From the NCBI GenBank assembly GCA_033558025.1, contig JAUCEF010000014.1, positions 3,286,001 to 3,350,000 on the forward strand: a stretch of 64,000 nucleotides of DNA. The letters run 5' to 3'. Under the pieces are notes generated by a model, which searched no databases, had not been told where the DNA came from, and worked only from the letters and a program-made list of their open reading frames with translations. A program made the position numbers and the translations under genes. Numbering within the stretch: position 1 is the stretch's first letter; every line of letters begins with the position of its first letter. Positions 33,990 to 45,121 of this stretch are shown piece by piece. This DNA is from Phytophthora sp. 'mugwort'. Its lineage: Eukaryota; Oomycota; Peronosporomycetes; Peronosporales; Peronosporaceae.

Positions 33990-34698
33990 TCTTGTTCAGC
34001 GATGCATTCGTTGACCGCTTGTCCGAGCCGACAAGAATCAAACGCGTTCGGTTCTAGATACTCGTTCCATCAACGAGGGCAGTCAGTATTGGCAGGACGT
34101 CACCCAAGCGTATAGTGAGGAGCGCGAAAAGCAAAGGGGCTTGTCGTTGCAGTACACAGGCATTCATCCAGAGAAAGCGGCCGCGCACAGCACTCAAAAG
34201 CTCATGGACATGTGGAAGACGCTCGCCAGTCGGTATGCTGTGACGTACGGAAGTCGAGTGGTCATAACGACAGATACTTCTTCAGCTACTGCAAAGGGCG
34301 GGTTGATATTCTCTATCTCAACGATTGGCTCCGGGTCCGTCCCAACCTGTTGTCGAAGGTATGCGGAAGGGTGACAAAGGTGGTTCAGATGCCAACGCTT
34401 GACGGGTCGATAGAGAGCGACTCGAACGCGAGCGAGACTCAAACGAGAAATCTACCGGTCGCAAGCGACGTCGGCGTAGTCCAGCGGAGCGTCTTGTCGA
34501 CATCGTTGAAAAGGAGCGCAGAGAGGAGAATGCGATGGGTCAGGCTACGAAGCGGTTACTCGTTCCCCTATTGCTATGCAAAATGCGGTGACGACGCTGA
34601 AGATGATGACGAACGCTGGTGCTACTGAGGAGCTGGTCATACAAACACAGCAGAAGGTGGATGTTATGGTCAATCGTTGGATGGACGAGATGGGATAA
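33990..34698 (+). pseudogene. Harbinger-associated Myb/SANT-like protein, frameshifted
   Basis: Fragments in alternating frames give one protein. A trihelix-like segment (NEGSQYWQDVTQAYSEERE from about 34070, then KLMDMWKTLASRYAVTYG) is followed by SGHNDRYFFSYCKGRVD and YLNDWLRVRPNL. After a basic region comes a helical tail, NAVTTLKMMTNAGATEEL, to a stop near 34698. Harbinger elements carry such a DNA-binding partner protein beside the nuclease; in plants and animals it is needed for nuclear import and transposition. Multiple frame changes show that it is dead. Confidence 0.65.
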
Positions 34699-34899
34699 TA
34701 TTTATACCTGTTGCTCAGGTGCTGAACGCCTGTTGTGCACAAATCACTGCTGAACACCTGTTGCGAACCATGAATGTCTGTTGCAAACTTACCCCGACAG
34801 AAAGTCAATGCTGAATTGCTGTGCGTGGCATTCAGAGCTAGAACCCTGACAAACTGTCGCGATGGTTAGACTGCAGTAAGGGGACGTGAAAGGCGTGTA

Positions 34900-37350
34900 T
34901 TATCATATATTAGAAGCGAAGCCTTGAGCGGATGCACTCTCAGACGTTGGCCTGCATATCGCGAGATCTGCGAACGGCGTTGCAAGCTCCTCCACCCTGT
35001 GCTCCTTCCGTCCACCGTCAACGAACGTCGCTGTCCACATGTATACTCCATCCTGAAGAGATAGCTGGCACGCGGCAACCTGCCCAATACGGTGATCTGG
35101 GACCATCACCCCACCGTCCTCCACAACAAAACTCTCAACCACCGGCCATTTTAAAGCCCTTCCCGGCTGCTTAGTGAAAATGTCGATGAGTCGATCAACG
35201 TCACACGCGTCGTCGCGATGCAAACCATGGTCAAGCCAGCCTCGCAACGATCGCTGAAATCTAGAACATACAATATGAGGTTCTTTGATGCACCCAGAGG
35301 CACTTTAGCATCATACCTTTCAGTTCTTGTTGCTGTCACAGCCGATCCGGCAACGTTCTTGGCATGTACCATAACCTGGTGCTGTTGAAAAATATTCGAG
35401 CGGGGCACCTTGGTGGTAACAATGCGATAATTTTGGGAGTCGATTAAGAAATCTTTCGCCTTCATCACCGCATCTAGTGGCAAAGGACCTGGACATATTA
35501 TATAGTAAATCAGTGAGAGAGTTAACTGAAATGAGGCTGGAAAGTGACACATACCTTCGGAGTAGTGACCTTGGCTGACCGACGACAAATTCGTTGCGTC
35601 GTAATGTAATACTCGGGGCAACACAGAGTTTGTCGGGGATTTTTTTGTAGTCTGTCACAATGACCTTAATTACTCGATGGTTGCTCTCGATAGGCTGTTG
35701 AGTTGGTAAAAATCCTGGAATTGATGAGCTGCCTACACTCCAGCGTTCCCAACGAGGAGTCAGGTACACAGCTTGCAACCAATCGACAAGCGCAATTTCA
35801 CTTTCATCTCTCCAAGCTTGTACTACTCTCTTCGGCAGCGTACGAAATTGTTTTAGAGATCGAGCAGCGTGTAACAACCTAATGTGTGGTTTCACTCGGT
35901 CGTTCACGGAGGTTTTCGTCTATCAACAGCGTTGACTGCTTGTAAGTCTGTCGTAAAAGATGCTCCCAACATGTAAGTATCTCGATCATTGGCCACATCG
36001 AGACCAGTGCAGAGGCAATTGCGTCAGAGTGATCGATGCTAGCACTGCGCACAGCCACATCTACCTCGTAAAATACCTGTGCGTACTTGACCAAAGCTCG
36101 GAATAACTACTCATACGCAAATGTGCTCTCACTGCGAACGAACATGTACAACCGGGGCCGAAACCGTTGTACATATCCAGCATCAGTCGACTCTACTGAA
36201 ATGCCACCACAATCCACGAGAGTCCACCCACCAAAATGGATCTGATAAGTGCCATCGGTTGACATTACCAAGTCAGCATCGTGATCTTGCACTGCTTGAC
36301 GGACGTTTTTAAGAAGAGCTCGGGTAGTGACAACAAGGCCCATCGATGCAACTTGTTTGTCTCCTACGGTGACTATGTGCTCAAAATCATCAAGCACGAT
36401 CATTGCGTTCATATAGGCGATTTTGTTTTCATCAACACGATAGAATGTATCGCGGTTCTGACACATTTTGAGTGCAGACCAGCTCCTCAAAGTTGCGAAT
36501 TTGTTATCTCCCAGCTGCCCATGGCTTTTTTGTTCAAGTAAGCTTTACGGTTTTCCATTTTACGAACTGCAGGCACATGTTGCAGCATTACCAGGCTCTC
36601 GTATGTACTTGAAAAGCATCATGTTTCGCACCTGTGCTGCTGACATGCCAAGGTTCAGCAGGATTAATTGTTGGTTTCACGCAGGCGAAATACCTCGCGC
36701 AGGTAAATGAACACTTGGTCCGCAGTGCTGTCCTTGTTGTAGAGGTTCGTAGTGAAACGACGTTTCGTCTGCGCGGTGCGTGGATAGCTTTAAGTGGTGT
36801 GCGCATCGTAGATGGAACGACACTGGTACACCTTCCCAAGCACAAATGGCTATCGGTATCTAGTCCGATAGGTATAGACGAATCGATTGAAGCCGTGAAG
36901 AGCTTGTTCAGCTTCGGCTAGTGAGTTGTAAAACCCGATGCGGCTGTATGACGGCCTATGAAGAGCTGCCAAACTGCTCGGGAACGCAACCCCAACCCAT
37001 CGGTATCACTTCTAAAGTCAAAGAGAGGCGTCTGAATCGTGACCATCCACAACCACAGGCACGGCTGAACCAGCCAGCTCACCACCAGACTCGTCTGACT
37101 GGGTGCGGTCACACTGTTCTTCCACCTGTTATATAAGCGTTCTGTACTGTGTGGCCCTCCAAGGTTGAGGCTGTCGCTTCCCCACCAGACACGTCCGGTT
37201 GGGTGCTGTCTCGCGGTCCTTCGCCTGTGGGAACGCGCCCACCACCACAGGGAGCTCCAAGCCGCTAGGGCCGTTGCCGTTACCATTGTCACCGTTGCCA
37301 TTGTTGTTGACGTCGCCGTCTTCATCTCCCGACATGTACTCCACCACGAC
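34900..37350 (-). mobile_element. Second MULE, nested in Harbinger, degenerate
   Basis: Minus-strand fragments appear in MULE order. An N-terminal region (37347-36650) carries a low-complexity Asp/Gly/Asn segment and LAEAEQALHGFNRFVYTYRT. The core follows at 36490-36110 (DLVMSTDGTYQIHFGGWTL, with the first catalytic Asp), then 36094-35330 (DHSDAIASALVSMWP, CWEHL, then the WRDE and PIESNHRVIK steps). The C-terminal tail (35200-34930: HRIGQVAACQLSLQDGVYMW...VEELATPFADL) is a small beta-rich domain also seen in other oomycete MULEs. Stops interrupt all parts. I found neither terminal repeats nor a 9-11 bp duplication. Confidence 0.75.
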
Positions 37351-37849
37351 GGTGCCGTCGCTTTTTCCATGCCCTCGGAAGAAGAAGCCGATGGAGATCT
37401 ATAGGTCCGAAGACAGAAATCCACGAGGCGCTGTATTGCACTTAATTATAGGCTGCGTCCAACCATCGCTTCAGCGTCCTGATGTTGAAAATAAAGTGGC
37501 AATCGTTCAGCGCTTACATTCTATTGTGGTAAGGGCTGCAATCCGAGCAGAGTATTTTTCAGACAGAGCAACAGAACTTCAGCATTACCCTTTGGACAAC
37601 AGACGCTCAGCATTTGAGCAACAGTTATTAATTAGCAGCCGCAACAAGCCGGACGAGATGGCTCCCATGTAATCCATTAAAAATACGGGCTCCGCTTGGT
37701 TTGCTCGTAGCAAAGGGATACAACGCAGTTTTGCTACAATGCCTTCGCGCAAGAACTGTTGATTTGTCGCTTAATACGAGGATCAGCTTCATAGCTGAAT
37801 AGTGATTGAATAGTGCGTCGCTCGTATCTTGCTATTTGGCGCAGATCTT

Positions 37850-38500
37850 GTAGAACATGATCGCGACAGTGGTCCAGACGCTCGTTGGGGATGAAGTACA
37901 ACGGCGCACTGGATAACCAAAGTCTTAGTGGGGAGATGAAGCTGAACCGGGCGATGGAGGATGCCCTACTTCTTCGTTAGAACCCAAAAGACATCTCTAT
38001 CAGAATACGAACTTGCGATAAATGGTAGTTGAACGAGCCCTTATAAATATCGTCCGGCTGGAGAGCAGTGTATGACGTAAGTAGATGGTTTGTGGCCGTG
38101 TATGCAGCATCAGCCACAACATACAGGCCCCGCTCTAGTCCTTCAATGACGGAAGGTATCCCGCTGCCATCGTAACCCCTTGAATCGTTAACGCCACCCA
38201 GATGAGTATCTTCGACGAACACAAAGCGGCTGAAGGCATCGCAACCAGCGTGGACGTTGATGCCAGAGTGCATACAATGCTTGCTGAAGTAACGACGAGC
38301 CCTCGTGGAATTACAACTTCATTACCCGGAGGAGCTTGGATATTGCAAAACCACCCGTCCATCGCAGCGGCGCAGCCATCCATGACACGCTCATTGCTTC
38401 GTGCAGCGCAGCGCGCAGCAGCTTGTTCTCGTTCTGTTGGCGACATAGGAAAACTGGTTTGCGGCGATGGGATAGACCATGATGGCGCTCATTACGATCC
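37850..38500 (-). pseudogene. Harbinger transposase (DDE_Tnp_4), decayed
   Basis: The minus-strand core has RVMDGCAAAMDGWFCNIQAP (near 38395-38335), then GINVHAGCDAFSRFVFVEDT and GLYVVADAAYTATNHLL (38270-38080), then FNYHLSQVRILIEMSFG, and after a frame change a GILHRPVQLHLP tail. These are the successive blocks of the DDE_Tnp_4 nuclease, including the 'C.GAIDG' and 'GD.AY' Asp motifs. Several frameshifts and stops are present. Confidence 0.8.
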
Positions 38501-38980
38501 TGTATCACTAAGAGCGACCCACGACGCCCGTTGCTCGAATATCACCAATCATGCCGCCCTCGAGAAACCGGAGAGTCAATTGAACCTTGTTAGCGACGCT
38601 AATTGGTCCGCGGTTTACCCAGGAATGAACCGGACGATCTAGCTGTACAAGCAAGCCGCAGAGGCGGTTGAATGAACTCAGGCATGCGGTATGTGTGCTT
38701 GAACTCTCTTTCATGCAGCAATTGCTCCACCCTAACGCTCCAGCCTAGGTGAGGGAGAGACGGTGCTCACGGCGAGTCACCTCTTCTTTCTTCTGCCAAC
38801 ATAGCCATAGCGATCAATCGGCGATGGCGGCGCCGACGCTCTGCTCTTGTCGGATTCATCTTCGAGAGTTCAGATTTCCTAGAGAGATTATAGATGTCGC
38901 CCACCCTGAGCTAGAGTGGATCCGAGGCGGAAATAAGCGGAAGTACCTCCGATCCGGCAATCCTGCAGTCCTGAAAAATC

Positions 38981-38998
38981 GCAAGACAAACCACCCCC
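38981..38998 (-). repeat. Harbinger right terminal inverted repeat
   Basis: Reads GGGGGTGGTTTGTCTTGC on the minus strand; followed directly by the TTA target duplication. Confidence 0.85.
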
Positions 38999-39001
38999 TT
39001 A

Positions 39002-39038
39002 GGCATTCAGGCAATTCCTGTTGCCTCTCCGTTCAACA
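39002..39038 (-). repeat. Copia LTR, second part
   Basis: Contains GCAATTCCTGTTGCCTCTCC and GTTCAACA, identical to the end of the LTR at 20298-20590. It completes the LTR interrupted at 33450. Confidence 0.85.
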
Positions 39039-39325
39039 CTCGGTCAGTTATTTGCAGCGCTCGCGGCGTAAGCCAGCAGGTGCGGATGACGACGCGCAAA
39101 TGATTATGCCGCGCTGATTTCAAAACTCATTGGCTAAAAGTCGTATCACAATAGCATACGTGAGCAATAATATAACATTTCAACAAACCGCTAGACACGA
39201 TTTACATCGCTTACCATACTATGTACAGTACAGTACAAGGTTCATCTAAAAACAATTCATTATCCCAGGTTTCTCAATAACCGCACGTTGTTCTTCGAGC
39301 GCAAATAACAGACAACTGCTGCTCT

Positions 39326-40566
39326 ATGGGCGGGTGTCCGACCATGAGCCAGCGCCGCAACAAGGTGGCGTTACAGCCGGGCTACAGTCAATTGGTGCGG
39401 GTGTCCACGTCGCATTGTTACTGTCCCCATTACCCCTCTAACCTCTCTCTCTTCGTCTACAGCACTGGATGCGCCTGTGTCAATCAGGTCAGGACCTGTC
39501 GGGCCTGCGCGGTGGGCCCCCGCGCCGCTCCATCTCCATAGAAGAAGTGAATCGCCACAATACCGAGGACGACTGCTGGAGCGTACTGGATGGGAAGGTG
39601 TACAACATGACGCCGTACCTTAAGTTCCACCCAGGCGGCATCGCGGATCTCCTGCTTTCGGCCGGCGGGGACTGTACGGACCTCTTTAACGAGAAGCACC
39701 CGTGGGTTAACGGTCACAGTATGTTGGAGAAGTGTTACATCGGGCAGCTGGATCCGGACTCGATGGCTGCCACTTCGAGCTCCAAGTTTGCGCTGGACAA
39801 GACGCAGTGGCGGGGCTTCACACTCGCCTTCAAGCAGACAGTGAGTCACCAGACTGTCAGACTCACGTTCGAGTTACCCGGTAATAAACTACTGGGGTTG
39901 GAGATTCCAGGGCAGCATCTCAAGGTGCGAGCCAGAATTAATGGCCAAATGATCGAGAGGGCGTTCACACCGACGTCCAAGTTCTCCCAGTCGGCGTCGT
40001 TCGACTTGACTGTCAAAGTTTATCCGGACGGTATTATGAGCAGCTATCTGGATAAATTGGCGGTTGGAGGCACTGTGGAGATGTTGGGACCACAAGGAGT
40101 GGTGGGGTACCCTGAAGCGGGTGTTGTGACTGTTGGCGGTCAACCGAAGCTGACCAATGTACGCCACGTTGTGATGATTACTGCGGGTACGGGCGTCACC
40201 CCCATGCTGCAGCTCATCCGTGCTATTCTGGAGAACATTCAAGACACGGCCAAGATCACGTTTGTGGACTGCAACCACTCGCTGAGCCACATTATTGCGC
40301 TCACGCAGCTGGAGCCGCTGGCCAATATGTTTCCAGACCGCGTTAAACTGTTTCACGTCCTTCACGAGGCCAGCGAGGATGATGCCAAAGAGTTAGGATC
40401 ATTCCAAACTGGCAAGCGTCTGGACAAGACGATACTCGCCGAATTGCTGCCCAAGGTGTCTCCTGATGTGGCAGCTTTCCACTGTGGCCCTCCGACGTTT
40501 GACGAAGCAGTGAACGTCATGCTTAAGGACATTGGCTTCAAGGAGAACCAGATCTTTGTGTTTTAA
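39326..40566 (+). CDS. Cytochrome b5 / NADH-cytochrome b5 reductase fusion (NCB5OR-like)
   Basis: Two exons, 39326-39394 and 39463-40566, with a 68-bp intron (GTGCGG...CTAAC...CTACAG); about 390 residues. Across the junction the N-terminus reads RRNKVALQPGYSQL then HWMRLCQSG, the signature leader of NCB5OR (CYB5R4) proteins. The cytochrome b5 domain (about 45-120) has heme ligands in KFHPGG and EKHPWVNGHSM. The FAD/NAD reductase (about 135-390) has the flavin-binding ERAFTPTS, GIMSSYLDKL, the nucleotide-binding ITAGTGVTPML and the CGPPTF motif. Electrons would pass from NAD(P)H via FAD to the b5 heme, then to acceptors such as lipid desaturases. There is no membrane anchor. The CS/p23 domain found between the two parts in the animal protein is absent. 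Another ATG lies at 39344. Confidence 0.9.
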
Positions 40567-41559
40567 GTAGAGACGAGATCATAACCTGCAAAAAATCTAG
40601 AGTATGCGTTCCTTATATCTGCGTCAATTACCCTAAAATGATGGTCATGCCACCAAAGTGTCGACCCTGTGAACGACGGATGCAGTTACATCGTCCGGTG
40701 AGCGGTGTTTGAGTGCCCATGGGTTCCGTTGTGAACTCGGATAGCGTCTCGCTACGTGGTGTCTCAAGACACTCGGACAAGTTGGTTCCGTAAAGCGAGT
40801 GAGCGCTCTTAGAACGTCATCTGACACAGTTCCTGCGGTTCTCTTCGTCGCCAATAGCCACACGCATCCTTCATGTAGTGGTACGGCAAATGAAGTGGTA
40901 AAGATGACGGGGATGATATGATGCCATTGCGAACTCAAAGAGCTTCAGACTTGGTACATGCAGATTCCAATTCCTCAAGGACGGCGGTGTAAATGGACAT
41001 TCGGAATCCATCGCTATGCAGTTGGATCTACTACAAAGGCCAGGAAGGCGGCGAGATGAAATTTCCAGTGGCTACTCATTGAAATTTCATGTTAAAGTAA
41101 TGGAGACGTGATGATGCTCTCACCGCTTCGTGGATCAGTGTACCCGCACAAGTTTCAGGGTTGTACACGATATTTCCCAAAAGTTTTGACACTATCGCTA
41201 GGTAAACGCGTACTTGGTAACATTGCAGCGAGAACTTCGGGTAGTTGTCAAGCTGTCTATTAGTCAGCTCGATTATCTGTGAGCAAGATTGTATTTAATG
41301 CAACCCGACGCTGGCCATTAACAATCACGACCATATCTGTGCCGTGTACTGCACACGACCCCAAAATTGAAACTCAGTGTCAGTGTTTGGAATACTACAG
41401 TAAATTCCAACTGCATGATCTACTCGCCAAACAGCCAAACTAGGAAGAGTTTGTCTTGCTAATCGATAAAATATAAAGAGAAAAAAAACTCCACACATCA
41501 AAGTTCATGTTGACTTGTGCGAAATTTTTTAAAAACTTTGTGCTGCAACGTCGACTGTG
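40567..41559. other. Intergenic with one short coding-like fragment
   Basis: At 40936-41055 the plus strand reads LKELQTWYMQIPIPQGRRCK and then WTFGIHRYAVGSTTKARKA. It looks like protein but belongs to no family I can name, and is probably a fragment of a dispersed repeat. The rest is AT-rich and empty. Confidence 0.4.
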
Positions 41560-42010
41560 TGTTTTTTCCAGAACGTGCGCAAGTTCATCTCGCTAACTAC
41601 GGAAAGCCGCACGTTCGTTATCGATTGTTTGAAGTCGGTGCTACAGCTCTCTGCGTGTTATTTGACGTTTTATTTTCTTCCTTCCGGAATCAGCGCAGAC
41701 TTCAGCGCAGACTTAGGCCACACGGGGCGCGTTCTTGAGCCAAAGGACGCTGTGTCTCGCGCGGCTTGACGTGCTGCCTGCCTGTATTGGCAAGGCGGCA
41801 GCATTTGTAGCACTAGATCCAATCGTTGATCCCTCACCACTTGCAAAAGGGAGCATCATGTCGATGCCGTCAGCAACCACGCTATCCTCGCCTTGGTCGT
41901 CACTTGACTCATCTCCAGCATCGACAGCGACAGATTCTGAGGACAACCGCCAGCTTGCTGCAGTATCAATCAGCGTCAATTTCATCGAAGTCGACAGGAA
42001 CCCTACAAAT
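41560..42010 (-). pseudogene. Partial decayed copy of ATG13 (3' end)
   Basis: The minus strand repeats the end of the ATG13 gene at 13460-13820. Matching blocks include GEDxxxADGIDMMLPFA, GSTIGSSAT, AGSTS and LKNAPR, and after frame changes the last block reads close to the parental FRSLRDELAHVL. The DNA is plainly similar over about 400 bp, with several small indels and stops. Upstream of this (42010-42200) similarity fades. The copy is inverted and about 28 kb from its parent. The copied part contains no intron in the parent, so a retrocopy cannot be told from a DNA duplication. Confidence 0.85.
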
Positions 42011-42943
42011 GCATATTGATCGCGGACCTCGAGCTACAGCAGGAGACTTCTTGAGTGTGGCTGGAACGGTGCAGGCTTGGGGAGATTCAGCTATGTCAAT
42101 CGACGACAACTTGCTTGCTGCTGCCACTAGAAACTTCGCTGCAGTTGCTGACCAGTAATTTGGATCACAACAAAAGAACACGAGTGGCCTCGCACTGCTG
42201 CCAGACACCTAAATCACACGCCTTGTCATGTGCGGACAGCGCCAACAACCGCGTTTTGAGTCGGATCACGCAAGTGGACATGTCGCCGCCGCTGCTTCAA
42301 CTACTGGTCGACATCTCATTGGTATCCAGCAAACGCTTGCATCAAATCGGAGTCCAACCTCGTCGTAGGCGAGTTGCTAAGCTAAAACGTTGCCATATCT
42401 TCTGCAAATACACCATATTTGCTTCCGTTTCTCTCGTACGACCTACAAAGATCGTTTTCTCACATGTAAATGCCTTGAAGTAGCCCATCCATCGAAGCCT
42501 CTATTCAATCTGCATTACTGGACGTTCCATTCAGCTAGGCGTGGACGGCGTGTCGCTCTTTCAAGTGAATCTTCCATAAGAAGGTTGGCGATCTCGGTGA
42601 GATACCACAAAGAATACACTGTACAGTGCGGCCCCACACGCCGTTGTGGATCATTTGCCGCTTGTCACTTCGAGGACGAGAGGACGACCATAGATATGTT
42701 CGACAAGGTAACGTCGTACCGAGCGACCAGACGTCGCTTCCAGCTGCTACAGTAGCTGTCGCCAGTCTCTCTCTAAGCTGCCCTCCTAGTCGTCTCTACG
42801 CAACGTGACGGCTATGTCGAGCAGATGGGATTAATCCTCGAAAATCCCAATACAAACAGCAAAAATGAACTGTACATGCCAACAACAAACCGAAATATCC
42901 AGCTCAGGTCAAATCCTACCATCAGGTTTCTCGAGTCTCTCTC
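42011..42943. other. Spacer between the ATG13 copy and the GH72 array
   Basis: No supported gene. Plus-strand frames at 42055-42483 and 42390-42755 lack family signatures; the first may be more antisense of duplicated DNA. Confidence 0.5.
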
Positions 42944-42958
42944 TTCATTCTCCAATTT
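42944..42958 (+). promoter_or_regulatory. INR+FPR core promoter of the first GH72 gene
   Basis: TTCATTCTCCAATTT fits the oomycete initiator-plus-flanking-promoter pattern YTCATTYYNCAWTTT at every position and lies about 70 bp before the ATG at 43025. Transcription would start near 42947. Confidence 0.65.
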
Positions 42959-43024
42959 GCTGCTCGCTCGTGACGACGAGAAGCACCTACTGACGCTCTC
43001 AGTACTTACTCCACTACAGAATAA

Positions 43025-44824
43025 ATGGCGTTCGGTTCCCGTATCCGTGGCCTCTGCGCTGCTACCGTCCTGTTGACTGCCTTCGCCGTCTCCCCGACCA
43101 ATGCGTGGCTCGCTCCGATCATCACTAAGGGCAACAAGTTCTTTGACTCAAACACTGGACTGGAATTCCGTATGAAGGGAATGGCCTACTACCCCCGACC
43201 CAACAGCGGCGAAATGGCCGATGTCAGTAACTACGACTGGGCGGCAGATGAGCACGAGGCCGTGTGGAAACCCCACCTTGAAGTACTGAAAGACTTGGGA
43301 GTTAATACTATCCGTCTGTACTCGGTGGACCCCAGTGTCTCGCACGACAAGTTCATGTGTGCATGCTCAAATGCCGGCATCTACGTCCTCATTGGCATCA
43401 CTGCACCGTAAGTATTATGAAGATAGGGACTCGGTACCATTTTTTCGTTGTGCTCTTAAACTGATGTGTATACCTCTGCATTCCAGATGCGAGAACTGTT
43501 CCGTATTGGACTTTGTGCCGCCAAAATGCTACCCGGAAGACCTTTTTACCCGTGCGCAAATGGTATACAACGCGTTTGCTGTATACGACAACACTCTTGG
43601 GTTTAGTGTCGGGAATGAGAATAATCTCCAAGTGAAGAACGGCGCTGACGGCACGACGACAGCCCCGTGCGTCAAGGCGTTTCTGCGTGACACTCGTAGT
43701 TACGCTGCGAGCTGCTCGGGATCTGTCCGTCAGGTGCCAATTGGACTGGATATTGCCGATATTCCTCCTCGTGAGCAGTGGATCTCGTACTACGACTGTC
43801 CTGTGGATGACGATGAGAATTCGCGTGCGGAATGGATGGGATTTAACCCGTACGTCGAGTGTGATCCAAAGACTCACCTCGAGTACTCGCAGTCTGCGGG
43901 TCTGAAGAAGCTTATGGCCGAGTATGCGAAGGTTGGCTATGCTCGTCCGCTCATGTTCGGCGAGTTTGGATGTAACAAGGGTGTGAACACTGTGGACGGC
44001 TATGAGAACCAACGCTCGTTCCTTGATGTAAGGTTTTCTTTTGTTTTTTTGGTGGGATTTTTTTTTCCATGAAAGATTGACGTTCTGTGTGTTTTATTTA
44101 TTTGTACAGGCCAAGTGGATGAACGAGGAGAAAGAAATGACTGACGAGATTGTAGGTGGCAACGTGTTTGAGTTTACGACAGAAATCACCAACTTGGTGG
44201 AAAGCAAGAGTAAGAATTTGTGGCACTTAATTATGGAGGAATTGGAATTAATGGTGATAAAACTGTTTTTTATTCAGCTCTTACCAAGACTGGAGACGCC
44301 GGCAAATACGGAGTTGGGTATTTCCAGCCGGAAGACTGCGACAATGAACTCACCGAGTGCGTCTTCACGCCGTATCCGGAATACGATAACCTCAAGAAGG
44401 CATACACGACCACCAAGAACTCGACGGTCGAGCACGACAGCTATACGCCGACACGTGACACCATCCTCTCGTGTCCGAAGAATATCTCGAGTGATTTGCC
44501 GCCTACGCCCGATGGTAAGTTAACTTATCAGACGCGCTAGTGACTTCTTAAAATTCCTTACTCACCTCTATCTTTCTGACAGTTCCGGTTCTGAAGTGCA
44601 CGATCGCGCAGCCTGTGTGCAACGGCGTCAAGGCCAACAGCTACGAGCACATTACCCCAAGCACTTCCGTTGGGGAGAAGCGGGCACCTTCGAACGACGA
44701 GAACACCGATACGCCGATCACGGACGCCACGGCAGGCAGCAGTGACGCCAGTGCCACGGCGTCTATGGCTACACTAGCGCTGTCTGTGGCGACGATCGCC
44801 GCCACTGCCATGTCCGTCTTGTAG
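43025..44824 (+). CDS. GH72 1,3-beta-glucanosyltransferase, copy 1
   Basis: Five exons: 43025-43407, 43487-44027, 44110-44209, 44278-44514, 44583-44824; 500 residues, all junctions GT-AG and in frame. A signal peptide (about 1-27, ending TNA) precedes the GH72 domain ([20 protein letters not shown], then [20 protein letters not shown]). The acid/base Glu is in SVGNEN (about residue 172) and the nucleophile Glu in MFGEFGCN (about 287). After a Cys-rich C-terminal region comes a Ser/Thr/Ala stretch and a hydrophobic tail ending AATAMSVL, a GPI-anchor signal. The enzyme cuts and rejoins beta-1,3-glucan at the cell surface, extending wall glucan. It is first of three tandem copies and alone lacks the intron found in copies 2 and 3 after GCGGAATGG. 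Confidence 0.92.
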
Positions 44825-45121
44825 AGGTCTACCCCAAAAAACTATTGCCCGGGGCACCTCATACACAGCCTTTTTGTTGTTGCCCCCTTAATGGTTGAAA
44901 TGTACACGAATCGAGTGTTGTTGCGTGCTTCTTGACTCTTTCATGGCTAATAGGTCAGCAAGCGCCTGTCTGGTGCTGGTTGGTATGTCGTGACTACCGT
45001 AGTCTGTACACGCCTGTCCCGTTCCGAGAGTCCTTCCTAGAAACTTGCGACTCTTCCAATGATTGAGGCAAGTTCTTTCAGTTCCCTTTCGGCCCTCGTC
45101 CCCTCATTATAGCTTCGGAAC

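Larger units (their letters stand above)
33451..38998. mobile_element. PIF/Harbinger DNA transposon with nested MULE
   Basis: 5,548 bp with imperfect terminal inverted repeats (33451-33470 against 38981-38998, TIR body GGTGGTTTG.CTTGC) and a further inverted block containing TGCCGGAT. The element is flanked by TTA at 33448-33450 and 38999-39001, the 3-bp duplication that Harbinger elements make. Inside are the two standard convergent Harbinger genes, both decayed: a Myb/SANT-like protein (33990-34698, plus) and a DDE_Tnp_4 nuclease (38500-37850, minus). A MULE lies between them. The insertion splits an LTR cleanly. Confidence 0.85.

Noticed and set aside
20298..39038. A single full-length copia element with both LTRs
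   Set aside because: The right LTR lacks adjoining copia gag or a primer-binding site, and no matching 5-bp duplication is seen at the outer ends; a solo LTR is the simpler reading.
41517..42158. Plus-strand open frames near the ATG13 copy
   Set aside because: They are antisense to the ATG13 pseudo-copy; the equivalent antisense frame exists in the parent.
43398..44012. 204-codon minus-strand open frame over GH72 copy 1
   Set aside because: Antisense shadow of exon 2; the same shadow appears in the other copies.
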